DNA of 53,513 nt from Candidatus Cryptobacteroides faecipullorum. GTDB lineage: Bacteria; Bacteroidota; Bacteroidia; Bacteroidales; UBA932. The notes beneath the pieces are model-generated. The model was not told the origin of the DNA. It did not search any database and saw only the letters and a program-made list of their open reading frames with translations. A program made the position numbers and the translations under genes. Each line of letters opens with the position of its first letter. Position 1 is the first letter of the stretch. Of the stretch, positions 1-7,423 are shown one piece after another. The stretch lies in assembly GCA_017694885.1 (NCBI GenBank), contig JADIMH010000056.1, positions 1-53,513 on the forward strand, written 5' to 3'.

Positions 1-193
1 CCGTATGTCCGATGTTCTCTTGTGACGTCTTCCGACCGCGCATCGGTCGTTTTCGTTTCGGGGGCTTCTCAAAGGTCGGGATTCGGGGATGCAAGGTTTG
101 CCGGGCAAAATACTACCTGAGTCTGCGAGGGTGGAGATTTTTCCGGGCAACCGCAAGGCGGCCCGACCTTGCAGCCCCGTACAATCCCGGAAT

Positions 194-201
194 TACCTTT
201 G
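194..201 (+). promoter_or_regulatory. Bacteroidota -7 box, TACCTTTG
   Basis: Perfect match to the TAnnTTTG consensus on the plus strand. No good -33 element and no clear gene follows, so it may drive an untranslated RNA or may be chance. Confidence 0.3.
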
Positions 202-388
202 CCCCTGCAACGAAAATGACCACTGATGGCGTCTGGAATGGCGGCATGGGAACATTGGCATACCTGCTGGAGAGGCGGGAAGGAAAAGGGAAAGAGTGTG
301 GGATGGCGCGATGCGCCACGGGGAAAGACAAAAAGGCGGCGCTACGGAAAAGAGGAAAGCAACGCTTTCGTGCCGCCGTGACAGAAGT

Positions 389-432
389 CCTGCAAGCGTC
401 ATTGTCATGCGTGCATGGCTTGCGCTTGCAGG
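389..432. repeat. 10-bp perfect inverted repeat
   Basis: CCTGCAAGCG at 389-398 is the exact reverse complement of CGCTTGCAGG at 423-432. The 24-nt loop holds a second small palindrome around CATGCGTGCATG. No U-tract follows, so it is not a standard terminator. Confidence 0.6.
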
Positions 433-438
433 TGTTCT

Positions 439-602
439 TCCGGCGGCATTTGTCTTCAAATGGTCTTGCCTGCTATTGCCCGGTCCGGCAAAAGTGGGAC
501 AAGACGGTTTGGGGACAGGAAAAATACAACTGCCGGAAATAGTCGCAGGTGCAGATTCACGTTTACGTGTCCTGTATCCGGCGGCATTTTCGTGCCAAAT
601 GG
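439..602 (+). repeat. Direct repeat pair of about 25 bp
   Basis: The copies at 439-463 and 577-602 both start TCCGGCGGCATTT and end CAAATGG, with a variable centre. Each copy can form a small hairpin between CATTTG-like and CAAATG. The spacing is about 138 bp. Confidence 0.55.
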
Positions 603-645
603 AGCCGAAAAAAGAAAATGGATGAAAAACGGACTTGTCCGTTCT

Positions 646-730
646 GCACAAGCACATAAAAGAAGTGCCCGCGACGATGGCAGTGTCACTTGTGACATTG
701 TGGTCGTCGTGGGCTTTTCTTCGCTTGTGC
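646..730. repeat. Long imperfect hairpin, 85 nt
   Basis: GCACAAGC at 646-653 pairs with GCTTGTGC at 723-730; further in, GCCC-CGACGA-type and GTGTCAC/GTGACAT segments pair around a TTGT loop near 690. A second inverted pair (GTTTCTGAAACGG against CCGTTTTCAGAAC) follows at about 732-782. There is no poly-U tail, so termination is unlikely; a protein-binding or structured-RNA role is possible. Confidence 0.5.
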
Positions 731-859
731 CGTTTCTGAAACGGGCTTGCGCACATCAAGCCGGAAGCCGTTTTCAGAACAGGGTATAAAACTACCAAGG
801 GAATGGACTCGTATATGAAAAAAAGTTGTAGGAAATTCGTGAAAACGGCTAAAGTTTTG

Positions 860-867
860 TACCTTTG
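860..867 (+). promoter_or_regulatory. -7 box TACCTTTG, plus strand
   Basis: Consensus TAnnTTTG followed by GCAGG, as in many Bacteroidales promoters. It points toward the 30-codon frame at 894 and toward the cut end of the integrase gene, i.e. antisense to it. Confidence 0.5.
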
Positions 868-893
868 CAGGAGTAAGAAAGTTCTTTCGCTTA

Positions 894-986
894 ATGCAAA
901 ATGAGGAAGAATATAGAAGTTCGCTGGTTTCTAAACCGTTAACAAACCCACCTCGTTTCTTTGTTAATTATCTCATATTTAGATAG
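894..986 (+). CDS. 30-residue open frame behind a promoter
   Basis: A short frame starting MQNEEEYRSS and ending at TAG 984-986, 27 bp after a perfect -7 box. It overlaps the last codons of the truncated integrase on the other strand. It may be a leader peptide or the first codons of a gene cut at the element junction. I recognise no family, and chance is quite possible. Confidence 0.2.
   Translation: MQNEEEYRSSLVSKPLTNPPRFFVNYLIFR
939..966. repeat. Inverted repeat TTAACAAA...TTTGTTAA
   Basis: Perfect 8-bp arms close to the position where the integrase sequence stops matching its family. Short inverted repeats like this often mark recombinase binding sites at element ends, but no second copy was seen at the other end of the island. 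Confidence 0.35.
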
Positions 987-2143
987 ATATAATTTTTATT
1001 ATGTCTTGCGACATGGATCGTGAGGTTGAACGGAAGATTCATCTTCTGACCTACGGATTTGAGTGACTGCTGGATGTTCCTGTTCTTGGACAACCTCTTG
1101 TTCTTCAGTATCCTCTCGTCCGACAGGTCAAAATCTTCCGGCAGCATGTCGAACACGAATCTGCCGTTCACCCCTTTCCACTTGTCAAGGATTGCGATAC
1201 CTTCGTCGTTCATCGGGATTTCAAGAGTTGTCTTGTTCTTGAAGATATTCTTGCGTATCGTCTTCCTCTCGAAGTCGATGTGTCTCCATTCGAGTGTCAG
1301 CAGATCGGAAAACCTCAATCCGCAGGTATATAGAGAGAACAGGAATATGTCCATTATCTTCCTCGTGGCATCATACTTCACCTTATCATACAGGTCAAGG
1401 AACTTGCTTACCTGTTCTTCCGTGAGGTATCTGACGTCCCTGTCGTCCACATCGGAGGTATATTTCCTCGACTTGGTCTCAAGGTAGTTGGTGCATATCG
1501 TGTTTGCCGTCTTTATGTCCATTTCCCCTATGTCCCTTGCATAACCTATTGCCTTGTACAGTGGTGCAAGTGTCTTGTTCACCCCGTCAGGAGTGTTCCC
1601 CTTGACCTGTATCCTCCAGTTGATGTACCTGTTGATGATGTCCACATTCATCTCGGCAATGGTTATCGATTTCCTGTTCTGGTACTGCTGGAGGTACCTC
1701 TGGAAAGCAAGTATGGACAGTCTGCCGTTGTCGTATGTGGTGTATGCAATTTGCCCACGGTCATATCTCTGCCGTATGTGGTCGAGGGCAAACCCGATGA
1801 AGTCGATTCTCCCTTTCCGTTCCTCCTCCGGGACATAGCATCCGTTCATCATGTCCCTGACAATCTGCGGTGTCAGATGCTCCCTGCAGTTCATTATCTG
1901 GTGGTCGATGCTGCTGCGGTACTGATCGAGACGGAGATTCAGCATCCTGCTCTTGCGGTTTTTGCTTGATACCGTTTCTGATTTCTCCAACCAGTCGTTG
2001 ACCGGGATTTTGACATCTGTGCTGTGTTCCACATATTTTCCGCAGACGAAATACCTTATGTATATGACTGCATTTCCCTCCCTGTTAGCGGAGTTCTTGA
2101 TGTAGAAATGTCCTGTGGGGATAGTTGTAATATGTTTTCCCAT
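968..2143 (-). pseudogene. Tyrosine integrase, truncated before the catalytic tyrosine
   Basis: This is a phage-type tyrosine recombinase of the Bacteroides mobile-element kind. The N-terminal arm-binding and core-binding regions span about residues 1-220. In the catalytic domain the first Arg is R277 (CGLRFSDL), a likely beta-hairpin Lys is K304, and box II is H377-V-A-R380-H381. Normally about 30-40 more residues follow, with a His or Trp and the nucleophilic Tyr. Here the family sequence stops dead after H381 (position about 1000) and is replaced by an AT-rich tail, NKNYIYLNMR, then a stop. The protein should bind DNA but not cut it, unless the tail's Tyr can substitute, which I doubt. The gene is last in a minus-strand run after the helix-turn-helix, polymerase-like and resolvase genes, 22 bp behind the first of these. 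The junction suggests insertion or deletion by another element. Confidence 0.8.
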
Positions 2144-2165
2144 ATAATATTGATATTAAAGTGAT

Positions 2166-2471
2166 TCAACAAGCAAAGGGGTCATAATGGGTGTTTTTCA
2201 GGAAGGTATATACATCCTTTGCCGAATAGAAGAACTTGTCGTCTATCCTTGAATATCCGAGCAACCCCTGGTCACGGTATTTCTTGAGGGTGGTGGTGTT
2301 GATGTCGAGGAGGTCCATTATCGTCTTGTTGGTATAGACGGGAGCAAGTCTCGATACCGACAGGAGGGTTTCGCACACCTTCAGCAGATCATCGTAACTG
2401 ACGACAGCATTCCCGTATCCCGTCCCCATGTCGGGGAGTTTGTCTGAAATTTTATTTAAATTCTTCTTCAT
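2166..2471 (-). CDS. Small helix-turn-helix (excisionase-like) protein
   Basis: A protein of about 101 residues. The C-terminal half reads as a MerR/Xis-type helix-turn-helix: a TNKTIMDLLDINTTTLKKY segment followed by a wing ending in a SAKDVYTFL helix. This layout is typical of the small DNA-binding proteins next to integrases in Bacteroidales elements, where they serve as excisionases or repressors. I chose the ATG at 2471 because AAAGGA lies just upstream; the frame extends back to 2531, overlapping the end of the polymerase-like gene. It sits 22 bp ahead of the integrase gene, in the same direction. The exact role (directionality factor or regulator) is inferred. Confidence 0.7.
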   Translation of the reverse strand: MKKNLNKISDKLPDMGTGYGNAVVSYDDLLKVCETLLSVSRLAPVYTNKTIMDLLDINTTTLKKYRDQGLLGYSRIDDKFFYSAKDVYTFLKNTHYDPFAC

Positions 2472-2520
2472 ATCGTAATTCCTTTTAAAATGTATATGCA
2501 CGGATTCCGGAAAAGATTTC

Positions 2521-4089
2521 TCAAACTTCATTTATTTTTCTGAAAATTTCCTCGTCGATGTCAATCATGGACTTGCTTGCCTCAAATTCGGCAGGGGTCA
2601 TATATATGGCATCGTGCAGTCGGAACGGATGCAGTCCCATTGCATAGAGTCTGTCACATAAGGGATTCATTATGTTGCTTTCTGCCCTGTTTGCGACACT
2701 CTTGAGGGTGTATTGGTGTGTCCGGTGGAAATTGAGGATTGCCTTGTATATGGAGGGAAAGTTCGATTTGAAATATTCGCAGACAATCCGTCTCTCCCTC
2801 TGTTCCCCTTTCCTGTAACCCTCGTACATATACTGTTCCTCGTTCTTGATCGAGTAGAACGACTGGAATATCGGTTTGATTGAATCACGGGTGACATCAG
2901 TCCCTTTTGCTGCATCTGCATACAGATCACCTTTCTGGGTCAGTTCCTTGAACCTGTCCATTTCATCCTTCGGGATAATTATGTCACAATATCTGAAAAC
3001 CAACGGTAGCATCGTGTAGTGGGCAGAATGGACATCGGTCACCTCGGCAAGAGGTTCCCCACGGAACCGTATGAACTTGCGGATCGGTCTCCGGATACGG
3101 GAAAACGCAGAATACAGTTTTCCGTCCTTGTTCTCCACGGGGATGACATTGAGATGCGAAATCGCATATAGATCCCGGAATGTCATGCAGCAGTCCAACC
3201 CCTCCGCATCGACTGTCAGTTCCGAGTAGCAGGAGTACCCGGAGTTTCTGTCCGTCTCCTGTAACACTGCCGTAACTGTTTCATTTTCACAGTCTCCGTG
3301 GAGATATGTTCCACCTATTTGTTTAAATATTTCTTTTTTATCTTTTGTTTCTGAAACCACATTCAATATATTATAAAGCAACCTATCTATATCATCTATA
3401 TTGTTTTTCAATGACTTGGAGTACTTGAATCGGGTACCTGCAATCTCCCTTACATGTCTTCTGATTACCTTGGATGAATTGATCCTTCCTTTGGCTATAC
3501 CATTTACAAGTCCACTGAAAAGGTGTACTGCATGGCATTCCCTGTCATTGACCGAGAAGATGTTCTCAACCTTTGAGGGACTGTATGAGTACATTTCGAT
3601 CTGACCACATTTCTTCTGGAGGGAGGAATATATCTCGGCAGGGAGTTCAAGTGACACGGACCAATGTTTCTTTGCCTCAGGGAAGAACATGGACCTGCTG
3701 CCATAACAACCCATATATGAGATACGGTATTGTCTTGGGGTGACAGTCTTAATAAGTCTTCTGCCGTTCCTCTCGTATTCCTGTTGCACGGGATTCTTCA
3801 TCTCGATAAGTCTGTTGTTCCGGAGGAACTTCAGATATTCGGAGTACCTGTTGGCGGATCCCACCGACTTGAAGACATCGGAGTGGATCGGGACGAAACG
3901 GTTTGTTCGGGACATATGACGGTAGAGTTTGATTATGGCATAGCAGTTCAGTACACTCCGGACACATCTTCTGTCTCCGTAGTTCTTCATTGCGAGATCC
4001 TCGATGTAATCATATTCGATGTCGGGGATTGATACGGCAACCTTGTTGCCGGTCAGAAATTCAAATTTTTTATCTTTAACTGTCTTCAT
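2521..4089 (-). CDS. Family-A DNA-polymerase-like palm protein of a mobile element
   Basis: A 522-residue protein. Residues 40-100 look like a winged-helix DNA-binding segment (YSEYLKFLRNNRLIEM). The C-terminal third carries motifs in the order and spacing of family-A polymerases. Motif A is EVTDVHSAHY at 349-358, with D352. Motif B, an O-helix pattern, is R401-x3-K405-x6-Y412. A conserved helix NRAESNIMNPL is near 467-477, and motif C is LHDAIY at 491-496, with H492-D493. No exonuclease domain is visible. It is likely a replication or gap-filling protein, or a degenerate relative acting as a plasmid-like initiator. It lies between the serine recombinase (50 bp upstream) and the helix-turn-helix gene in one run. 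The assignment rests on motif reading only. Confidence 0.6.
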   Translation of the reverse strand: MKTVKDKKFEFLTGNKVAVSIPDIEYDYIEDLAMKNYGDRRCVRSVLNCYAIIKLYRHMSRTNRFVPIHSDVFKSVGSANRYSEYLKFLRNNRLIEMKNPVQQEYERNGRRLIKTVTPRQYRISYMGCYGSRSMFFPEAKKHWSVSLELPAEIYSSLQKKCGQIEMYSYSPSKVENIFSVNDRECHAVHLFSGLVNGIAKGRINSSKVIRRHVREIAGTRFKYSKSLKNNIDDIDRLLYNILNVVSETKDKKEIFKQIGGTYLHGDCENETVTAVLQETDRNSGYSCYSELTVDAEGLDCCMTFRDLYAISHLNVIPVENKDGKLYSAFSRIRRPIRKFIRFRGEPLAEVTDVHSAHYTMLPLVFRYCDIIIPKDEMDRFKELTQKGDLYADAAKGTDVTRDSIKPIFQSFYSIKNEEQYMYEGYRKGEQRERRIVCEYFKSNFPSIYKAILNFHRTHQYTLKSVANRAESNIMNPLCDRLYAMGLHPFRLHDAIYMTPAEFEASKSMIDIDEEIFRKINEV

Positions 4090-4139
4090 CTCTGATATTT
4101 TTAAAAATCATAAATCATATCAGAGGTGAATGGGTTTGA

Positions 4140-4805
4140 TTACCCGGTTATGCCGATTCTTTGTTCATTTATTTCCGGGATGAAGCGGTATAACTTGCGG
4201 ATGGTCGATACCGATGTCCCTGTGATGACGGATATCTGCCGCAAGGACAACCCCTTACGGAGCAGGGATATCTCCTTGGAATATTGCTCCCTCCTCCTGT
4301 CATCCGTTTTCTTGTATGATTCTGGTCTCCCCATTTTGATGTCGTTCTCCCTGCAGGTGGTGATGTACTGTCTTCTGCCGGATTCCATTCTTTCCCGGAT
4401 CGTCATCCTCTCCATTTGGGATATTTCAAGCAGTATCGTGCATATAAGACTTGCCACGGGGTTGACCTTGCCGTCGGTCAGGGTTTCAAGGTTGTAGTTT
4501 TTTATGAACAGGCAGACACCGTTTTCATTCAGTGTCCGTATGATGTTCAATGCTTCAAGGGTGTTTCTTCCGAGACGACTGATTTCGAGAACGCATACCT
4601 TATCTATATGGTGCGTTTTGATATAGCCCAGAAGTTCGATTATCTCCCGTCTCTCTGCATTCCTTCTTGCTCCGGATACCTTGTTGGAGAAGACACGGTC
4701 GATCTCCCACTTCATCGTATCGCACCATTCCGTCAGTTCCCGTACCTGCCGTGCATAGTCCTGTCTCTGTGTGGACACCCTGCACAATAATACCACCTTT
4801 GTCAT
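4140..4805 (-). CDS. Serine recombinase (resolvase/invertase family)
   Basis: A 221-residue small serine recombinase. Catalytic Ser11 is in LLCRVSTQRQDY; the domain continues through the LEISRLGRNTLEAL helix and the long E-helix with QMERMTIRERMESG. A C-terminal helix-turn-helix, LSLRQISVITGTSVSTIRKL, binds the crossover site. The frame extends upstream to 4949, but the N-terminal family sequence begins at the ATG at 4805 (MTKVVLLCRV). It could resolve multimers, invert a segment or help the element move. It is the first gene of the minus-strand run resolvase - polymerase-like - helix-turn-helix - integrase, and is divergent from the gene at 5074. Family is certain, task is not. Confidence 0.9.
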   Translation of the reverse strand: MTKVVLLCRVSTQRQDYARQVRELTEWCDTMKWEIDRVFSNKVSGARRNAERREIIELLGYIKTHHIDKVCVLEISRLGRNTLEALNIIRTLNENGVCLFIKNYNLETLTDGKVNPVASLICTILLEISQMERMTIRERMESGRRQYITTCRENDIKMGRPESYKKTDDRRREQYSKEISLLRKGLSLRQISVITGTSVSTIRKLYRFIPEINEQRIGITG

Positions 4806-5073
4806 ATTCAGCTGATTTACATCTATATACGAATTTAACCAATATCCACGACAGGGGCAAATATCTGATAGACAAACTTTTATATCGGGATAGGAGAATG
4901 ATATCGTTGCACGACAAAAAATTTTGGGATTTTTTCTACTGATAATCAAATCGTTACAATAAAATCATAAAATTTTTTGAAAATTTTTAAAACATTCTGG
5001 GATCAGCGGTATAGACTATTACGAAAGCCGGTCACACGGGGTGACTGACAATAACATTTAAAATTCAAAATAT
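4806..5073. promoter_or_regulatory. AT-rich divergent intergenic region
   Basis: It separates the resolvase from the plus-strand gene at 5074. It is very AT-rich at 4915-5000, and GTCAC (5031-5035) forms an inverted pair with GTGAC (5041-5045) about 30 bp before the plus-strand start. This is a plausible shared operator or melting region; no clean TAnnTTTG box was found. Confidence 0.35.
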
Positions 5074-5484
5074 ATGAGTACTTCTATTATTAACGGACAT
5101 CTCGACAGATGCACCTTGTGTACCGCAACGGTTATCAAGAAAGGGGATCTCAATCGCATAATGAACGCGTATCTGAAGGAAGAAGGATTTGCCCTTTACG
5201 GATATGGTCAGAATAGCGGGGAGGGCAATACCGCCAAATTTATTTGCCTTGATAAGTTTCCGGAAGAGACAGACATTCCTTTGCTCGGAAAGGATCTTGA
5301 TTACATATTGATCCAGATAGAGCATCTTGAGGATGTCAATATTAAGAATGGAGACTTGAGTTATGAACGTATGACATCTGGCTTATCATTCGGTATTGCC
5401 CACCGTATCGGGGAAAAGTTATTCTTGCTATGTCAGGATTGGGAACAGTTCACAAATTGTAAATTTTATGAAAAGAAACTCTGA
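5074..5484 (+). CDS. Uncharacterised 136-residue protein of the island
   Basis: A soluble-looking protein without signal peptide or membrane segment. It has a short Cys pair near the start (CTLC), a G-rich stretch (YGYGQNSGEG) and a negatively charged middle. I do not recognise a family. It is the only plus-strand gene of the island and is divergent from the resolvase, which is the usual place for an element's control gene, but it has no evident helix-turn-helix. ATG is at 5074; upstream AT-richness suits Bacteroidota initiation. A frame on the other strand (5450-5692) overlaps its 3' end and is not convincing. Confidence 0.6.
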   Translation: MSTSIINGHLDRCTLCTATVIKKGDLNRIMNAYLKEEGFALYGYGQNSGEGNTAKFICLDKFPEETDIPLLGKDLDYILIQIEHLEDVNIKNGDLSYERMTSGLSFGIAHRIGEKLFLLCQDWEQFTNCKFYEKKL

Positions 5485-5709
5485 AACCATGTTTTCTGGT
5501 ATCCTCCTGTACTACCTGTCTGACGGTTGACTTCAACCCCTGCGCAGTGGTACCGTATTCCGGAGGGTAAGATTGCTCTCCGGAAAATGGATCCACGCAA
5601 AAAATCGGGACAGACACCGACAGGATTAGGACAGAGGTTGAACAGGGTGAAGTGGGTGCAGCATGGTCTGATGCGTCGTTGGGAGTTGCCATGACAACTT
5701 TTTGTTGCC

Positions 5710-5869
5710 ACTGTGTTTTTTACACGGAAAAACTCTGAAATTCTGTGATTTTTTCGGATTTTCCGACAAAATTTTGAGGATTTCCGGAGTGGACTGTGCT
5801 AAAAGTCCGACTGTGCTATTTTAATATTGGAAGTGTGCCATTTTTTGCCCCGAAACTGTGCTACTTTAA
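5710..5869 (+). repeat. Iteron-like direct repeats, consensus ACTGTGCTAnTTTAA
   Basis: Copies start at 5710 (ACTGTGTTTTTT), 5793 (ACTGTGCTAAAAG), 5810 (ACTGTGCTATTTTAA), 5832 (AGTGTGCCATTTTTT) and 5855 (ACTGTGCTACTTTAA). The last three are 22 and 23 bp apart, about two helical turns, as in plasmid iterons. They lie in an AT-rich non-coding stretch of an island that also encodes a polymerase-like protein, so an origin or a repressor array are both possible. Confidence 0.5.
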
Positions 5870-5887
5870 AATAAAACATTAAAGTAG
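5861..5887. repeat. Perfect 9-bp hairpin CTACTTTAA/TTAAAGTAG
   Basis: Arms 5861-5869 and 5879-5887 with a 9-nt A-rich loop. It uses the end of the last iteron-like repeat as its left arm and sits at the 3' end of the minus-strand gene at 5907, where it could also act as a weak terminator. Confidence 0.45.
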
Positions 5888-5906
5888 TACACTGTCCGAC
5901 AGGGAG

Positions 5907-6470
5907 TTATATGGACATATCCGAATCTTCCTGTCCTGAAATGGTCGATAAGCTCTTTGACATACTGATGAATTCCTCTGCACTGATCCCTCCGTGAAGA
6001 TACCTTACAATAGTATGTCTCCAGACTGCAATCCTGCACAGGACCATCCTTCCCCTGGGTGTTCGTTCAAGGGTATAGTATTGTGGACTGTTGTCCGGAG
6101 TCAGAACTATTGCCCCGTATCTTGCGGCAGTGGCAGTGTCCAGTTCCGGGAATGTGTAGAGGATGACGGTGCAGTTGTCGTTGTCCGTCTCCACGGATAT
6201 CCTTGTCCGTTCGATTGCCGGGAGATATCTGTCGTGGTCGTTCAGCAGGACATATATCTGCATCATTGCCGTGTCGGTCAATGTTTCGAGAGAGATATTG
6301 CCGGAGGAATATTCACGGACGAGGTAGGGGATGAAAAATGACTCGAAGTGGATGATGTCGGGGGTGGCAGGTATATCGATACCGAATCTGGACTTACGGA
6401 CGGTAAGCAGTCTTACTGCATTGCTGATGAATCCCCGTATCCTTTTGACGAGTTGTCTGAAAAGTTCCAT
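5907..6470 (-). CDS. Uncharacterised protein, second gene of an orphan pair
   Basis: A protein of 187 residues with no signal peptide and no family I recognise. The N-terminus is basic (RQLVKRIRGFISNAVRLL), the middle acidic with many Thr and Asp, and the C-terminus contains a WRHTIVRYL helix. It follows the gene at 6494 by 23 bp on the same strand and is probably co-transcribed with it. Both genes are flanked by repeat-rich non-coding DNA. Being limited to the island, it may belong to replication, mobilisation or cargo; the sequence does not say which. Confidence 0.55.
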   Translation of the reverse strand: MELFRQLVKRIRGFISNAVRLLTVRKSRFGIDIPATPDIIHFESFFIPYLVREYSSGNISLETLTDTAMMQIYVLLNDHDRYLPAIERTRISVETDNDNCTVILYTFPELDTATAARYGAIVLTPDNSPQYYTLERTPRGRMVLCRIAVWRHTIVRYLHGGISAEEFISMSKSLSTISGQEDSDMSI

Positions 6471-6493
6471 ATTATATAAGGTATGGTTTGGGG

Positions 6494-7237
6494 TTACTGT
6501 CCCTTGATGAACGGTTTGAGATTCATCAGAGCAATCCTTACCGGTTGTGACGGGATGTCCCAGTTCTCGGCAAACGGATTGCAGTGGACATCATAGACAT
6601 ATTTGCCGTTGCTGTCCCTTGTGTCGAGGATGTCGAGATAGTCTTCAAGTTCCGAATACTTGGACTTTCGTCCCTGTCCATTGTCGTTGTTGCCCGTATG
6701 ATGATATGGTAGGTCCGATTTGGCGATTGTCCACATGGACCACCAGCAGGCAAACTGTATGCAGTCGTTCCTCTTGATTGCCTTGGACATCATTTCCAGA
6801 TATAGGGATTTCTTGCCCGTGTCTGTCGGAGTTGATGTGATGGTCAGATACTTCTCTACGAAGTTGGCAACTTCCATTGCAGGGGTTATCTGGGAGATGA
6901 AGTCGTCACAGGTGAATCCACGGTAAGTCCAGTCACGGTGTCTCTGGTTGTCCGTCATGAACTTTACGGCAATGGAATGGATTTGCTGCAGGATGTCCGG
7001 TTTTATGGTCGTTCCCTCCGAACTTCCGTAGAGTTCCATTGCGGTGGTGTATTCCTCCCGGTACTTGTCATCGGGGAATATGAATCCGTTGAGAGGGTTT
7101 CCGATTCTCCACAGGGAGTACCAGTACAGGAATCCGGGGAGATCACCTCTGCGGTATGACTGTCTTGTCTTCTGCGAGAACAGGTCGAAGTTCTGCCGGA
7201 ATGATTCGAGGGATGAGTCGAATGTGGATTTGTCCAT
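6494..7237 (-). CDS. Uncharacterised protein, first gene of an orphan pair
   Basis: A protein of 247 residues, likely mostly helical and cytoplasmic. Two similar aromatic segments occur, FLYWYSLWRIGNP near residue 37 and FACWWSMWTIAKSD near residue 163, suggesting an internal duplication of roughly 125 residues. I know no family with this pattern. It leads the gene at 5907 in a two-gene unit. The upstream DNA (7238-7369) is rich in short inverted repeats and may hold the promoter or operator. Confidence 0.55.
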   Translation of the reverse strand: MDKSTFDSSLESFRQNFDLFSQKTRQSYRRGDLPGFLYWYSLWRIGNPLNGFIFPDDKYREEYTTAMELYGSSEGTTIKPDILQQIHSIAVKFMTDNQRHRDWTYRGFTCDDFISQITPAMEVANFVEKYLTITSTPTDTGKKSLYLEMMSKAIKRNDCIQFACWWSMWTIAKSDLPYHHTGNNDNGQGRKSKYSELEDYLDILDTRDSNGKYVYDVHCNPFAENWDIPSQPVRIALMNLKPFIKGQ

Positions 7238-7276
7238 TGTTGTTGGATGTTGTTTTCGGGGTATTTATCGGAGGAA

Positions 7277-7311
7277 TTTTCCGTTTTGTTTTTGGGAATT
7301 TGGACGGAAAA
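7277..7311. repeat. Inverted repeat TTTTCCGT/ACGGAAAA
   Basis: Perfect 8-bp arms at 7277-7284 and 7304-7311 upstream of the orphan pair. Nearby, about 7313-7331 is almost palindromic (TTCGGGAG...CTCGAA). Likely a protein-binding region. Confidence 0.35.
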
Positions 7312-7369
7312 ACTTCGGGAGAAATTCTCGAAAAAGGTTTCGGAAAATTTTGGAGGACGATGATATAAA

Positions 7370-7404
7370 AACAATGGCAAAGGTTGGTTACCTCTGCCAT
7401 TGTT
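7370..7404 (-). terminator. Rho-independent terminator of the surface lipoprotein gene
   Basis: AACAATGGCA (7370-7379) pairs with TGCCATTGTT (7395-7404), extended inward by AGGT/ACCT. Read on the minus strand it is followed by a short U-rich run. It lies just after the stop at 7424. Confidence 0.8.
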
Positions 7405-7423
7405 ATGATAATGATTATACCTG

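Larger units (their letters stand above)
1..893. other. GC-rich non-coding region with hairpins, probable conjugative-element cis region
   Basis: I find no convincing protein gene here. The open frames on both strands overlap each other, are rich in Arg, Cys and Ser, and match no family I know. The stretch holds a TAnnTTTG box (194-201), a perfect 10-bp inverted repeat (389-398 with 423-432), a direct repeat of about 25 bp (439-463 and 577-602) and two long imperfect hairpins (646-730 and about 732-782). The composition differs from the AT-rich island that follows. Such structured DNA is common near transfer origins and regulatory leaders of Bacteroides conjugative transposons, but no relaxase or transfer gene is present, so the role is an inference. 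Confidence 0.4.
5485..5906. other. Non-coding region with repeat cluster
   Basis: A 422-bp stretch between convergent genes. Its first half (5485-5700) shows no supported gene; its second half is AT-rich and holds the iteron-like repeats listed separately. Confidence 0.5.

Noticed and set aside
12..798. Overlapping open frames of 70-200 codons on both strands
   Set aside because: They overlap one another, carry unlikely composition and cross the hairpins; no family resemblance.
5450..5692. An 80-codon minus-strand frame (MATPNDASDH...)
   Set aside because: Plausible composition but overlaps the end of the gene at 5074, has no promoter or family match, and a second frame covers the same DNA.
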